DNA from: Clostridiaceae bacterium
Lineage (GTDB): Bacteria > Bacillota > Clostridia > Lachnospirales > Lachnospiraceae
Assembly (NCBI GenBank): GCA_018378255.1
Contig: JAGZXV010000154.1
Location: 1 to 14,247, forward strand
Length of the DNA stretch: 14,247 bases
Direction of reading: 5' to 3'
Below the pieces are notes generated by a model. That model made no database searches, was not told where the DNA came from, and saw nothing but the letters and a program-made list of their open reading frames with translations. Shown in pieces: positions 1 through 7,559 of this stretch (its first letter is position 1; the number at the start of each line of letters is the position of its first letter). Position numbers and translations under genes: made by a program.

Positions 1-1779
1 GCTGTCGGCGTATTCTGTGCTAAGGGCGGTGTTGAACCACAGTCCGAAAACGTATGGCGTCAGGCTGATACCTACAATGTACCCCGTATGGCATTCATCA
101 ACAAGATGGATATCCTGGGTGCAAACTTCTACGGCGCAGTAGATCAGATTAAAACAAGATTAGGCAAGAACGCAATTTGTCTTCAGCTGCCGATCGGCGC
201 AGAGGATGAATTCAAAGGCATCATCGATTTATTCGAGATGCAGGCTTATATCTACAATGATGATAAGGGTGAAGATATCACCATCACGGAGATCCCTGAG
301 GATATGAAGGATGATGCAGAGCTTTACCGTACAGAATTAGTAGAAAAGATCTGTGAATTGGATGACGATCTGATGATGGAATATCTGGAAGGTGAAGAAC
401 CATCTGTTGAAAAGCTGAAAGCAGCTCTCAGAAAAGGAACCTGTGAATGTACAGCAATTCCTGTATGCTGCGGTACTGCTTACAGAAACAAAGGTGTTCA
501 GAAACTTCTGGATGCGATTCTTGAATTTATGCCGGCTCCAACAGACATTCCTGCTATCAAGGGTGTTGACCTGGAAGGCAATGAAATTGAGAGACATTCA
601 TCTGATGATGAGCCTTTCTCAGCACTGGCATTTAAGATTATGACTGACCCGTTCGTTGGTAAGCTGGCATTCTTCCGTGTTTACTCCGGTTCTATGAACT
701 CCGGTTCTTATGTACTGAATGCAACCAAGAACAAAAAAGAGCGTGTTGGACGTATCCTTCAGATGCATGCTAACAAGAGACAGGAATTAGATAAAGTATT
801 TGCTGGTGATATTGCGGCTGCTGTAGGCTTTAAGTCTACGACTACCGGTGATACCATCTGTGATGACCAGCATCCGGTAATTCTGGAATCCATGGAATTC
901 CCAGAGCCGGTTATCGATATCGCTATCGAGCCTAAGACCAAAGCAGGTCAGGGCAAGATGGGTGAAGCTTTGGCAAAACTTGCTGAAGAAGATCCAACCT
1001 TCAGAGCAAAAACTGATCCTGAAACAGGACAGACAATCATCTCTGGTATGGGTGAGCTTCATCTGGAAATCATCGTTGACCGTCTTCTTCGTGAATTCAA
1101 CGTAGAAGCCAACGTTGGTGCTCCTCAGGTTGCTTACAAAGAAACATTTACCAAAGCGGTTGATGTTGACAGCAAGTACGCAAAACAGTCCGGTGGACGT
1201 GGACAGTACGGTCATTGTAAAGTTCACTTCGAACCTATGGATGCAAATGCTGAAGAGACCTTTAAATTCGAATCTACCGTTGTCGGCGGTGCTATTCCTA
1301 AAGAATACATTCCGGCAGTCGGAGCAGGTATCGAAGAGGCATCTAAGGCAGGTATCTTAGGCGGATTCCCTGTACTTGGTATCAAGGCTACCGTATTCGA
1401 TGGTTCTTACCATGAAGTCGATTCCAATGAAATGGCATTTAAGATTGCCGGATCTTTAGCATTTAAAGATGCTATGAATAAGGCAGGCGCTATTTTACTT
1501 GAACCGATCATGAAAGTAGAAGTTACTATGCCTGAGGAATATATGGGTGACGTTATCGGTGATATTAACTCCCGTCGTGGCCGTATCGAAGGTATGGATG
1601 ATATTGGCGGCGGAAAGATGGTTAGAGCTTTCGTTCCGTTGTCTGAGATGTTCGGATATTCAACAGACCTGCGTTCTAAAACGCAGGGACGTGGTAACTA
1701 TTCCATGTTCTTCGATAAATATGAACCAGTTCCTAAGTCCGTACAGGAAAAAGTTATTGCTGAACGCAAAGGTAAGTAA
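1..1779 (+). CDS. fusA: Elongation factor G, 5'-truncated by window edge
   Basis: Translation elongation factor G, the cytosolic GTPase that drives ribosomal translocation and, with ribosome recycling factor, subunit splitting. The frame is open from base 1, so the gene begins outside the window; the in-frame ATG at 88 is internal. About 592 residues are visible. By alignment from memory with E. coli EF-G, roughly 105 N-terminal residues are missing, including the P-loop and switch regions. The first visible residues belong to the G domain (WRQAD, then the G4 motif NKMD at visible residues 34-37). Domain II follows, with the domain III-V signatures MGELHLEI, GGRGQYGH and SRRGRI. The protein ends ERKGK before TAA at 1777-1779, a normal C-terminus. 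tuf follows 171 bases downstream, the usual str-operon order. No frameshift or missing motif is seen. Identification is essentially certain. Confidence 0.98.
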   Translation, partial: AVGVFCAKGGVEPQSENVWRQADTYNVPRMAFINKMDILGANFYGAVDQIKTRLGKNAICLQLPIGAEDEFKGIIDLFEMQAYIYNDDKGEDITITEIPEDMKDDAELYRTELVEKICELDDDLMMEYLEGEEPSVEKLKAALRKGTCECTAIPVCCGTAYRNKGVQKLLDAILEFMPAPTDIPAIKGVDLEGNEIERHSSDDEPFSALAFKIMTDPFVGKLAFFRVYSGSMNSGSYVLNATKNKKERVGRILQMHANKRQELDKVFAGDIAAAVGFKSTTTGDTICDDQHPVILESMEFPEPVIDIAIEPKTKAGQGKMGEALAKLAEEDPTFRAKTDPETGQTIISGMGELHLEIIVDRLLREFNVEANVGAPQVAYKETFTKAVDVDSKYAKQSGGRGQYGHCKVHFEPMDANAEETFKFESTVVGGAIPKEYIPAVGAGIEEASKAGILGGFPVLGIKATVFDGSYHEVDSNEMAFKIAGSLAFKDAMNKAGAILLEPIMKVEVTMPEEYMGDVIGDINSRRGRIEGMDDIGGGKMVRAFVPLSEMFGYSTDLRSKTQGRGNYSMFFDKYEPVPKSVQEKVIAERKGK

Positions 1780-1783
1780 ATTG

Positions 1784-1816
1784 CAGCCGGGCAGTAAAAA
1801 ACTGCCCGTTCAGCTG
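1784..1816 (+). terminator. Hairpin between fusA and tuf (partial terminator or processing site)
   Basis: A perfect 8-bp stem pairs 1788-1795 (CGGGCAGT) with 1801-1808 (ACTGCCCG) around an AAAAA loop. An outer CAGC/GCTG pairing (1784-1787 with 1813-1816) lies beyond a 4-base bulge. It sits 4 bases after the fusA stop. The downstream sequence is TAATAATAGG rather than a run of T, so it is a poor intrinsic terminator. It may instead attenuate read-through or protect the fusA 3' end while tuf is transcribed from its own promoter. The pairing is seen directly; the role is inferred. Confidence 0.5.
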
Positions 1817-1827
1817 TAATAATAGGC

Positions 1828-1856
1828 TTGAAAATTGTGCCTAAATAGCATATAAT
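1828..1856 (+). promoter_or_regulatory. tuf promoter, sigma-A type
   Basis: TTGAAA (1828-1833), a 17-base spacer and a perfect TATAAT (1851-1856). Transcription would begin near 1863, giving an untranslated leader of about 88 bases before the tuf ATG. Five of six -35 bases and all six -10 bases match consensus with ideal spacing. It would let EF-Tu be made in excess of EF-G, as is common in bacteria. Confidence 0.75.
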
Positions 1857-1950
1857 GAGAGATAGCCATAGTTTGACAGGCATAGTCTGCAAACACAATA
1901 CTAAAACAATAGGAAGCCCCAAGAGGCCCAATTAAGGAGGACGTTATAAA

Positions 1951-3144
1951 ATGGCAAAAGCAAAGTTTGAAAGAAACAAACCGCATTGTAACATTGGTAC
2001 CATCGGACACGTAGACCATGGTAAAACCACTTTAACAGCTGCTATCACAAAAACTCTTCATGAGAGATTAGGAACTGGTGAAGCTGTTGCATTCGAAAAC
2101 ATCGATAAAGCTCCAGAAGAGAGAGAGCGTGGAATTACTATTTCTACAGCTCACGTTGAATATGAAACAGAAAAAAGACATTATGCACACGTTGACTGCC
2201 CAGGACATGCTGACTATGTAAAGAACATGATCACAGGTGCTGCTCAGATGGACGGCGCTATCCTTGTAGTTGCTGCTACTGATGGTGTTATGGCTCAGAC
2301 AAGAGAGCACATCCTGCTTTCCCGTCAGGTAGGCGTTCCTTATATCGTTGTATTCATGAACAAATGCGATATGGTTGATGACGAAGAACTGCTTGAATTA
2401 GTAGATATGGAAATCAGAGAATTATTAAACGAGTATGAATTCCCAGGCGATGATACACCAATCATCCAGGGTTCTGCTTTAAAAGCTCTGGAAGATCCTA
2501 AGAGCGAATGGGGCGACAAGATCCTTGAATTAATGAAAGCTGTTGACGAGTGGGTTCCAGATCCTGTACGTGCTACAGATCAGCCATTCTTAATGCCAGT
2601 TGAGGACGTATTCTCCATCACAGGCCGTGGTACTGTTGCTACAGGTAGAGTAGAGCGTGGTACATTACACGTATCTGATGAAGTTGAAATCGTTGGTATC
2701 AGCGAAGAGACACGTAAAGTAGTTGTAACCGGTATCGAAATGTTCCGTAAATTACTTGACGAAGCTCAGGCTGGTGATAACATCGGTGCTCTTCTTCGTG
2801 GTGTTCAGAGAACTGAAATCGAAAGAGGACAGTGTTTATGTAAACCAGGTTCTGTAAAATGCCATAAGAAATTTACAGCACAGGTTTACGTATTAACAAA
2901 AGATGAAGGTGGACGTCATACTCCTTTCTTCAACAACTACAGACCTCAGTTCTACTTCAGAACAACTGACGTAACTGGTGTTTGCGAATTACCAGCTGGC
3001 ACAGAGATGTGTATGCCTGGCGATAACGTAGAGATGACTATCGAACTGATTCATCCAGTAGCTATGGAGCAGGGTCTTCGTTTCGCTATCCGTGAAGGTG
3101 GACGTACTGTAGGTTCAGGTAGAGTTGCTACTATCGTTGAATAA
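1951..3144 (+). CDS. tuf: Elongation factor Tu
   Basis: EF-Tu, the GTPase that delivers aminoacyl-tRNA to the ribosomal A site. The protein is 397 residues, full family length. The P-loop GHVDHGKT is at residues 19-26, followed by the switch I region with RGITI, DCPGHADY (G3), the NKCD G4 motif near 136-139, GSAL (G5), and the beta-barrel domains II and III ending GSGRVATIVE. The start is fixed by AAGGAGG at 1934-1940, ten bases before ATG. The gene has its own consensus promoter after fusA and a strong terminator after it, so it can be a monocistronic, highly expressed unit. Whether the genome carries a second tuf copy cannot be seen here. Confidence 0.99.
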   Translation: MAKAKFERNKPHCNIGTIGHVDHGKTTLTAAITKTLHERLGTGEAVAFENIDKAPEERERGITISTAHVEYETEKRHYAHVDCPGHADYVKNMITGAAQMDGAILVVAATDGVMAQTREHILLSRQVGVPYIVVFMNKCDMVDDEELLELVDMEIRELLNEYEFPGDDTPIIQGSALKALEDPKSEWGDKILELMKAVDEWVPDPVRATDQPFLMPVEDVFSITGRGTVATGRVERGTLHVSDEVEIVGISEETRKVVVTGIEMFRKLLDEAQAGDNIGALLRGVQRTEIERGQCLCKPGSVKCHKKFTAQVYVLTKDEGGRHTPFFNNYRPQFYFRTTDVTGVCELPAGTEMCMPGDNVEMTIELIHPVAMEQGLRFAIREGGRTVGSGRVATIVE

Positions 3145-3215
3145 TTTATAATAATGATAAGCGGCGTGTAGACGTCGGAAATCGAATATAGTTTTTTGTG
3201 TCCAAGCGTAAAGGG

Positions 3216-3251
3216 AACCCTTGAAAAGCATAGCTTTTCAGGGGTTTTTTT
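3216..3251 (+). terminator. Intrinsic terminator after tuf
   Basis: The stem pairs 3218-3229 (CCCTTGAAAAGC) with 3233-3244 (GCTTTTCAGGGG), with one G-U wobble and an ATA loop. Two further A-T pairs can form at the base. A run of seven T (3245-3251) follows at once. This is a textbook rho-independent terminator closing the str operon, 71 bases after the tuf stop. Confidence 0.93.
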
Positions 3252-3297
3252 GTGTGTAGAAAAACAAAGCTGAGAAATAAAAAAGTTTTAATTTTAT

Positions 3298-3326
3298 TTG
3301 ATGGAAGGCTGACAGAGAGTTATAAT
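3298..3326 (+). promoter_or_regulatory. Promoter of the RpiR regulator pair
   Basis: TTGATG (3298-3303), a 17-base spacer and perfect TATAAT (3321-3326). The start would be near 3333, leaving a leader of about 78 bases. In that leader GGCCT (3381-3385) could pair with AGGCC (3404-3408), covering part of the AAGGAGG ribosome binding site (3400-3406). The ribosome binding site is only 4 bases from the ATG at 3411, which is short. The promoter is well supported; leader pairing is speculative. Confidence 0.75.
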
Positions 3327-3410
3327 AAAAATATAGATCAAAAGATCATAACAAGGTTCTGGGGACTTTAATCTGAGTTCGGCCTATTACCGGACAGATA
3401 AGGAGGCCAT

Positions 3411-4163
3411 ATGAAAATAGAAGAACTGGTCAATCAATATTATGACAATCTTACTCCCAATGACAGGGAAACGATCAATCTGATCTTGAAGAGCAAAGAT
3501 CAGACAAAACAGCTTTCCAGCACGGAACTGGCCGGTTACTGCCATATATCGCGGACCACATTACTGCGTATGATTAAAAAGCTGAGCCTCCAGTCTTTTA
3601 CTGAATTTAAATATCTTCTTCTGAACGAGGAAAGCGTTTCCGCCTCGGACGGCTTAGAATGGAAGGAAATTATTGATAATTATCACAATATGATTGAAGA
3701 ACTAAAAAAGATGGATTATGGCCCTGTCTGCAGGCTGCTTCATCAGGCCAGGAATATTTACATATTTGGGACGGGAAATGAACAAAAATCCATAGCTGAA
3801 GAGTTTAAAAGGATTTTTTTAAACTTTGGCAAATGCTGTATGGATCTGTTCGACTACGGGGAATGCATGTTTGCAAGACAGAATTTCAGTGAAAATGACG
3901 TATTTATCATCATATCTTTATCAGGAGAAACCCGGGAAGGCATTGATATTCTAAAAATAGTAAAACAAACTCCTGTCGATACGCTTTCAATTACCAGATG
4001 GAACAACAACACAATAGCCAGAATGTGTGGTTATAATTTGTATGCGGGTACGAAGATGCTGAATGGTATGGAGGCACAGCCCTATGAGGTGGTATCAGCT
4101 TTTTATATGCTGCTTGATATCTTATCTGTCAATTATCTGGAATATATCGGAGGTGAAGTATGA
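3411..4163 (+). CDS. RpiR/MurR-family transcriptional regulator (first of a tandem pair)
   Basis: A 250-residue regulator of the RpiR family. Residues 1-77 form the HTH domain (NDRETINLIL, then SSTELAGYCHISRTTLLRMIKKL as two helices around a turn, cut here only in words). Residues about 105-245 form a SIS sugar-phosphate-binding domain, with IFGTGNEQKS (118-127) and the Ser-rich loop SLSGET (169-174). Family members bind DNA as dimers or tetramers and sense phosphorylated sugars. The gene is first after its own promoter and overlaps the next regulator by ATGA, which suggests translational coupling. It lies directly before a PTS/alpha-glucosidase operon, so it probably controls that operon. 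Whether it activates or represses is not visible. Ligand unknown. Confidence 0.9.
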   Translation: MKIEELVNQYYDNLTPNDRETINLILKSKDQTKQLSSTELAGYCHISRTTLLRMIKKLSLQSFTEFKYLLLNEESVSASDGLEWKEIIDNYHNMIEELKKMDYGPVCRLLHQARNIYIFGTGNEQKSIAEEFKRIFLNFGKCCMDLFDYGECMFARQNFSENDVFIIISLSGETREGIDILKIVKQTPVDTLSITRWNNNTIARMCGYNLYAGTKMLNGMEAQPYEVVSAFYMLLDILSVNYLEYIGGEV

Positions 4164-4924
4164 GATTTGAAGAACTGATGAACCGATATTACCGGACATT
4201 CAGTGAGAATGAAAAGTATGTCTGCCGGTATATTGTAGAACATAAAAAGGACTGCTGCAGAATGTCCATTGATGAGTTTGCAAAAGAATGCCATGTATCT
4301 AAAACCATGCTGGTCCGTTTTGCTAAAAAGATGTCGCTGCCCGGCTTTGGAGAACTAAAAGCGATGATCCGCTTGGAAACAGAAGAACAGATGGTCATTC
4401 AGGACAGGCTTTTGGAAGAAGTCACAGGAAGCTATCATAAGATGATCGATGATTTTTACAAGCGTGATTTAACCGGTTTATTTGAAAAAATACGGGGTGC
4501 TGAAAGAATCCTCATTTTTGGCAGCGGTTCGGCCCAGTCTCACGTGGCCAGTGAATTTAAGAGGATTTTTTTGCCGGTGAATAAGCCGATGTTTCATATC
4601 TATGGCAATGACATGGTCACCGCTTTATGCAAATCCGCGAAAACCGACGATCTGGTAGTTATCTTTTCGTTAACGGGTGAGGAAAAAAGTATTTTATCGC
4701 TGGCCGAATACCTGCGTTTAAAACAGGTGCCGTCGGTTTCTGTTACGCGCATGCAGAATAATTCCCTTGCCTCCCTGTGTGGGGAGAATCTTTATATTAA
4801 CTCTATCAGGATCCCTATGGAATATGGAATTGACTATGAAATTGTCACTCCATACTTCATTTTAATAGAGCTGTTATTTTTACGGTATCAAATTTATGTA
4901 GGTGAACAAAAATCCACAATATGA
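4160..4924 (+). CDS. RpiR/MurR-family transcriptional regulator (second of a tandem pair)
   Basis: A 254-residue paralogue of the preceding protein with the same plan. The N-terminal HTH domain (residues 1-77) contains MSIDEFAKECHVSKTMLVRF. The SIS domain (about 105-245) contains IFGSGSAQSHVASEFKRIF (119-137) and SLTGEE (170-175). The two regulators share the opening pattern M+xEELxNxYY and the blocks CHxSxT, KKxSL and EFKRIF, so they look like a duplicated pair. The second Ser-loop reads SLTGEE where the first has SLSGET, so the ligand pockets may differ. Start ATG at 4160 overlaps the upstream TGA; GGAGGTG just before it serves as ribosome binding site inside the upstream gene. Co-production suggests a heteromer or two sensors acting on one operator. 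Function in sugar control is inferred from family and neighbours. Confidence 0.9.
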   Translation: MRFEELMNRYYRTFSENEKYVCRYIVEHKKDCCRMSIDEFAKECHVSKTMLVRFAKKMSLPGFGELKAMIRLETEEQMVIQDRLLEEVTGSYHKMIDDFYKRDLTGLFEKIRGAERILIFGSGSAQSHVASEFKRIFLPVNKPMFHIYGNDMVTALCKSAKTDDLVVIFSLTGEEKSILSLAEYLRLKQVPSVSVTRMQNNSLASLCGENLYINSIRIPMEYGIDYEIVTPYFILIELLFLRYQIYVGEQKSTI

Positions 4925-4928
4925 AACT

Positions 4929-4947
4929 TTGTACAATAATGGTACAA
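4929..4947. promoter_or_regulatory. Inverted repeat, candidate RpiR operator
   Basis: TTGTAC (4929-4934) and GTACAA (4942-4947) are exact reverse complements separated by 7 bases (AATAATG). The repeat lies 4 bases after the second regulator's stop and 23 bases upstream of the -35 box of the HAD/GH13/PTS operon. Dyads with half-sites of this size are typical for dimeric HTH proteins. A position upstream of -35 would suit an activator. No second copy was found before the regulator promoter. Operator role is inference. Confidence 0.45.
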
Positions 4948-4954
4948 TGGTTTT

Positions 4955-4986
4955 AAGAAGGGCTGTCTTATTGATAGCTCTTTTTT
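4955..4986 (+). terminator. Intrinsic terminator after the RpiR pair
   Basis: The stem pairs 4959-4967 (AGGGCTGTC) with 4973-4981 (GATAGCTCT), with two G-U wobbles and a TTATT loop, followed by Ts to 4986. The A-rich sequence at 4955-4958 can pair with the Ts to lengthen the stem. It would end the regulator transcript before the sugar operon. The loop and right arm also carry the -35 box of the next promoter. Confidence 0.75.
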
Positions 4987-4999
4987 AGTGTGTTATGAT
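4971..4999 (+). promoter_or_regulatory. Promoter of the HAD/GH13/PTS operon
   Basis: TTGATA (4971-4976), a 17-base spacer and TATGAT (4994-4999), with an extended -10 TG at 4991-4992. Each hexamer matches consensus at five of six bases. Transcription would start near 5006, which gives a short leader of about 24 bases before the HAD start at 5030. The -35 box lies inside the terminator hairpin of the regulator genes. Confidence 0.7.
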
Positions 5000-5029
5000 G
5001 CAGATAACAAGAGAGGGAAGGAAGAACGG

Positions 5030-5863
5030 ATGACGGAAATTATATTCTTTGATATTGACGGCACGCTTCGTGATGAAGAGCTGGGCATACCGGAAAGCGT
5101 AACAAAGGCTTTTGTCCAATGCAGGGAAAGGGGCTGTAAGCTGGTGATCTGCACCGGAAGGAGCATGGGTACTATACAGGAGGACGTGCTGGCCCTTGGG
5201 GCGGACGGCTATATTACAGGGGGTGGAACCAGGATTCAATATGGGAATATCGTTATAAAGGATACGGCCTTTTCCTCTGATAAAATCCGTTCAGCCCTGG
5301 ATGGCCTTATCGGAAGAGCTCATACAGGATTTACCATGGAATCCCAAGAGACAGTATTTATGAATGGTTATGGGGCAAGACAACTGATTAACAGAAACCA
5401 AAAGATTGGAAAACAGGAACGAGGGGAAAAGATCATCTATCAGGATAACATAAAATCCCTTAAAGCCGGTGAAAACCGGATTCATAAAATCTGCCTTTGG
5501 GGATATGAAGAAGATTACCGTTTTTTAGAAAGTCATTTAAACGATGAAATACAGTTAGTACAAAGCTTTGTATGGGATAAATGCCAATATTATGAGGTAG
5601 TCCCCCAAGGATGCCATAAAGGCGCGGCGGTCTGGAAGTTATGTGATTATCTGAATATACCGCTAAAGCATTCCATGAGTTTCGGAGATGGAAAAAATGA
5701 CATAGAGATGCTGAGCGTTACAGAAATATCCGTAGCCATGGAAAACGGAGACAGGGAGCTGTTTCCATACGCGGATCTGATCTGCCGGGAACCCATGAAA
5801 GACGGAATCTATCTGGCACTGGTTGAAGCAGGTGTGATAACCGATGATGAAACCGGAAAATAA
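5030..5863 (+). CDS. Cof-type HAD-superfamily phosphatase
   Basis: A 277-residue haloacid-dehalogenase-type hydrolase of the Cof/IIB group, which removes phosphate from small molecules, often sugar phosphates or flavin/pyridoxal phosphates. Motif I is DIDGT with nucleophile Asp8 and acid/base Asp10. Motif II is ICTGRS (Thr42). The motif III Lys is probably Lys197. Motif IV is GDGKND with Asp220 and Asp224 for magnesium. The cap lies between about 80 and 185. The start at 5030 is chosen because GGGAAGGAAG stands just before it and the protein then opens at the usual MTEIIFFDIDGT. An in-frame ATG at 4988 falls inside the promoter. It is the first gene of the sugar operon, with 24 bases to the GH13 gene, so its substrate is likely a phosphorylated sugar of that pathway. 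Substrate not determinable from sequence. Confidence 0.9.
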   Translation: MTEIIFFDIDGTLRDEELGIPESVTKAFVQCRERGCKLVICTGRSMGTIQEDVLALGADGYITGGGTRIQYGNIVIKDTAFSSDKIRSALDGLIGRAHTGFTMESQETVFMNGYGARQLINRNQKIGKQERGEKIIYQDNIKSLKAGENRIHKICLWGYEEDYRFLESHLNDEIQLVQSFVWDKCQYYEVVPQGCHKGAAVWKLCDYLNIPLKHSMSFGDGKNDIEMLSVTEISVAMENGDRELFPYADLICREPMKDGIYLALVEAGVITDDETGK

Positions 5864-5887
5864 GAGTGGAAAAAGGAGCAGAACGAG

Positions 5888-7546
5888 ATGAAAAAACAAT
5901 GGTGGCAGGAAGAAGTGATCTATCAGATTTACCCCAAGAGCTTTAAAGACAGCAATGGGGACGGTATTGGTGATATTAAGGGGATTACGGAGAAACTGGA
6001 TTATTTGAAATATCTGGGAATTACGATGATCTGGATCTGTCCTCTGTACCAATCGCCTATGGATGATAATGGTTACGATATATCTGATTACAAGCAGGTG
6101 GCCCCGGAATTCGGAACCATGGAAGACTTGGAAGAACTGATTGAAAAAGCAGGGGAAAAGGGGATTAAGATCATTCTGGATCTGGTAATCAACCATACTT
6201 CCGATGAACATGAGTGGTTTAAAAAGGCATTAACTGATCCGGACAGCCCATTTCATGATTACTACATTTTTAAAGAGGGCAGGGAAATTCCTAATAACTG
6301 GCGTTCCGTTTTTGGCGGAAGCGTATGGGAAAAGGTGCCGGGAAGAAATGAGTACTATTTTCATGCATTTGGAAAAAAACAGCCGGATCTCAACTGGGAA
6401 AACAGTGCGGTGAGGGATGAACTGTATGAGATGGTAAACTGGTGGCTGGAAAAGGGGATCGCCGGATTCCGTGTGGATGCTATCACATTTATAAAAAAAG
6501 ACCTGACCTTTGAAAGCAGGGAACCGGACGGGGCCGACGGACTGGTGAAATGTACGAAAACTTCCAGAAACCAGCCCGGTATCGGTAAATTCCTCCACGA
6601 ACTGAAAGAGAAGACATTTGACAGATATAACTGCATGACGGTTGCGGAAGCTCCAGGGGTACCATATGAGGAATTGGAGGAATTTATAGGGGAACAGGGC
6701 TATTTTTCCATGATCTTCGACTTTCGCTATGCCGATCTGGATGTGGCCTCCGGCAGTGAGTGGTTTAAACGGATTCCATGGACGGTTAAAGAATTAAAAG
6801 AGAAAATTATGAACAGTCAGATGGCCCTGCAAAAATGTGGCTGGGGAGCCAATTTTATTGAAAACCATGATCAGCCCAGAGCAGCTTCCAAATACTTAAA
6901 AGAAGATGAGAGAAATGGGGACGCGGTAAAAATGATGGCTGCCATGTATTTCTTTTTGAGGGGAACCCCATTTATCTACCAGGGACAGGAACTGGGGATG
7001 GTAAATTTTGAGCGTACTGCTATTGATGAGTTCAATGATATCTCCAGTCTGGACCAGTATTACAGATCTTTAAAAGAGGGGCTGGATGAGCGGGAAGCAC
7101 TGCATATTGTAAACCTGAGAAGCCGAGATAATGCTAGAACCCCATTTCCGTGGGATGACAGCGCATACGGCGGATTCAGTACAAAAAAGCCCTGGCTTGG
7201 AATGAATGAAACTTATCCCGAAATTAATGCAAAAGCCCAGGTTGGGGCTGCGGGAAGCGTGCTTGAGTTCTATAGAGAAATGATAGATCTAAGACAAAAC
7301 AGCGGTCACAGGGACTGTCTCATTTACGGTCAAATCGAACCGTTGGAATGCAGCGAGCAGGTAATCGCCTACGCCAGAAAAAATGAAGCTGAAACTATCT
7401 ACTGTTATTTCAATTTTTCAAATGAGACGGCCGAAGAGCCGCTTCCAAAAAGTGGGCTGGAAATCTTCTGGGGAAATCAGGAAACAGCAGAGAAAACAGG
7501 AAACATTCTTAAACTAAAGCCATATCAGGCTGTATTAATGAAATAA
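5888..7546 (+). CDS. GH13 alpha-glucosidase (oligo-alpha-glucosidase family)
   Basis: A 552-residue cytoplasmic enzyme of glycoside hydrolase family 13, of the oligo-1,6-glucosidase/maltase/trehalose-6-phosphate hydrolase type; no signal peptide. It opens WWQEEVIYQIYPKSF, as the family does. Conserved region I is DLVINH (98-103). The nucleophile is Asp197 in GFRVDAI, the acid/base Glu254 in VAEAP and the third Asp328 in ENHDQ. YQGQELGM (364-371) is also typical. The residue after the nucleophile is Ala198. In known members Val here goes with alpha-1,6 preference and Ala or Thr with alpha-1,4, which favours a maltose-like substrate over isomaltose or trehalose phosphate. AAAGGAG at 5872-5878 sets the start. 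The gene lies between a phosphatase and a PTS permease, so it probably cleaves the imported disaccharide or its phosphate. Family assignment is certain, linkage specificity is inferred. Confidence 0.93.
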   Translation: MKKQWWQEEVIYQIYPKSFKDSNGDGIGDIKGITEKLDYLKYLGITMIWICPLYQSPMDDNGYDISDYKQVAPEFGTMEDLEELIEKAGEKGIKIILDLVINHTSDEHEWFKKALTDPDSPFHDYYIFKEGREIPNNWRSVFGGSVWEKVPGRNEYYFHAFGKKQPDLNWENSAVRDELYEMVNWWLEKGIAGFRVDAITFIKKDLTFESREPDGADGLVKCTKTSRNQPGIGKFLHELKEKTFDRYNCMTVAEAPGVPYEELEEFIGEQGYFSMIFDFRYADLDVASGSEWFKRIPWTVKELKEKIMNSQMALQKCGWGANFIENHDQPRAASKYLKEDERNGDAVKMMAAMYFFLRGTPFIYQGQELGMVNFERTAIDEFNDISSLDQYYRSLKEGLDEREALHIVNLRSRDNARTPFPWDDSAYGGFSTKKPWLGMNETYPEINAKAQVGAAGSVLEFYREMIDLRQNSGHRDCLIYGQIEPLECSEQVIAYARKNEAETIYCYFNFSNETAEEPLPKSGLEIFWGNQETAEKTGNILKLKPYQAVLMK

Positions 7547-7559
7547 AAAGGAGAAGATT

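Noticed and set aside
3163..3180. Stem CGGCGT/ACGTCG after tuf, with TTTTTT further on, as a second terminator
   Set aside because: The T-run comes about 17 bases after the stem, too far for intrinsic termination; the hairpin at 3216-3251 is far better.
4988..5029. Upstream in-frame ATG extending the HAD protein by 14 residues
   Set aside because: It lies upstream of the expected transcription start and has no ribosome binding site; the family N-terminus and GGGAAGGAAG fit the ATG at 5030.
5559..5572. Perfect 14-base palindrome TACAAAGCTTTGTA inside the HAD gene
   Set aside because: About one such palindrome is expected by chance in a window this long, and it is inside conserved coding sequence with no promoter nearby.
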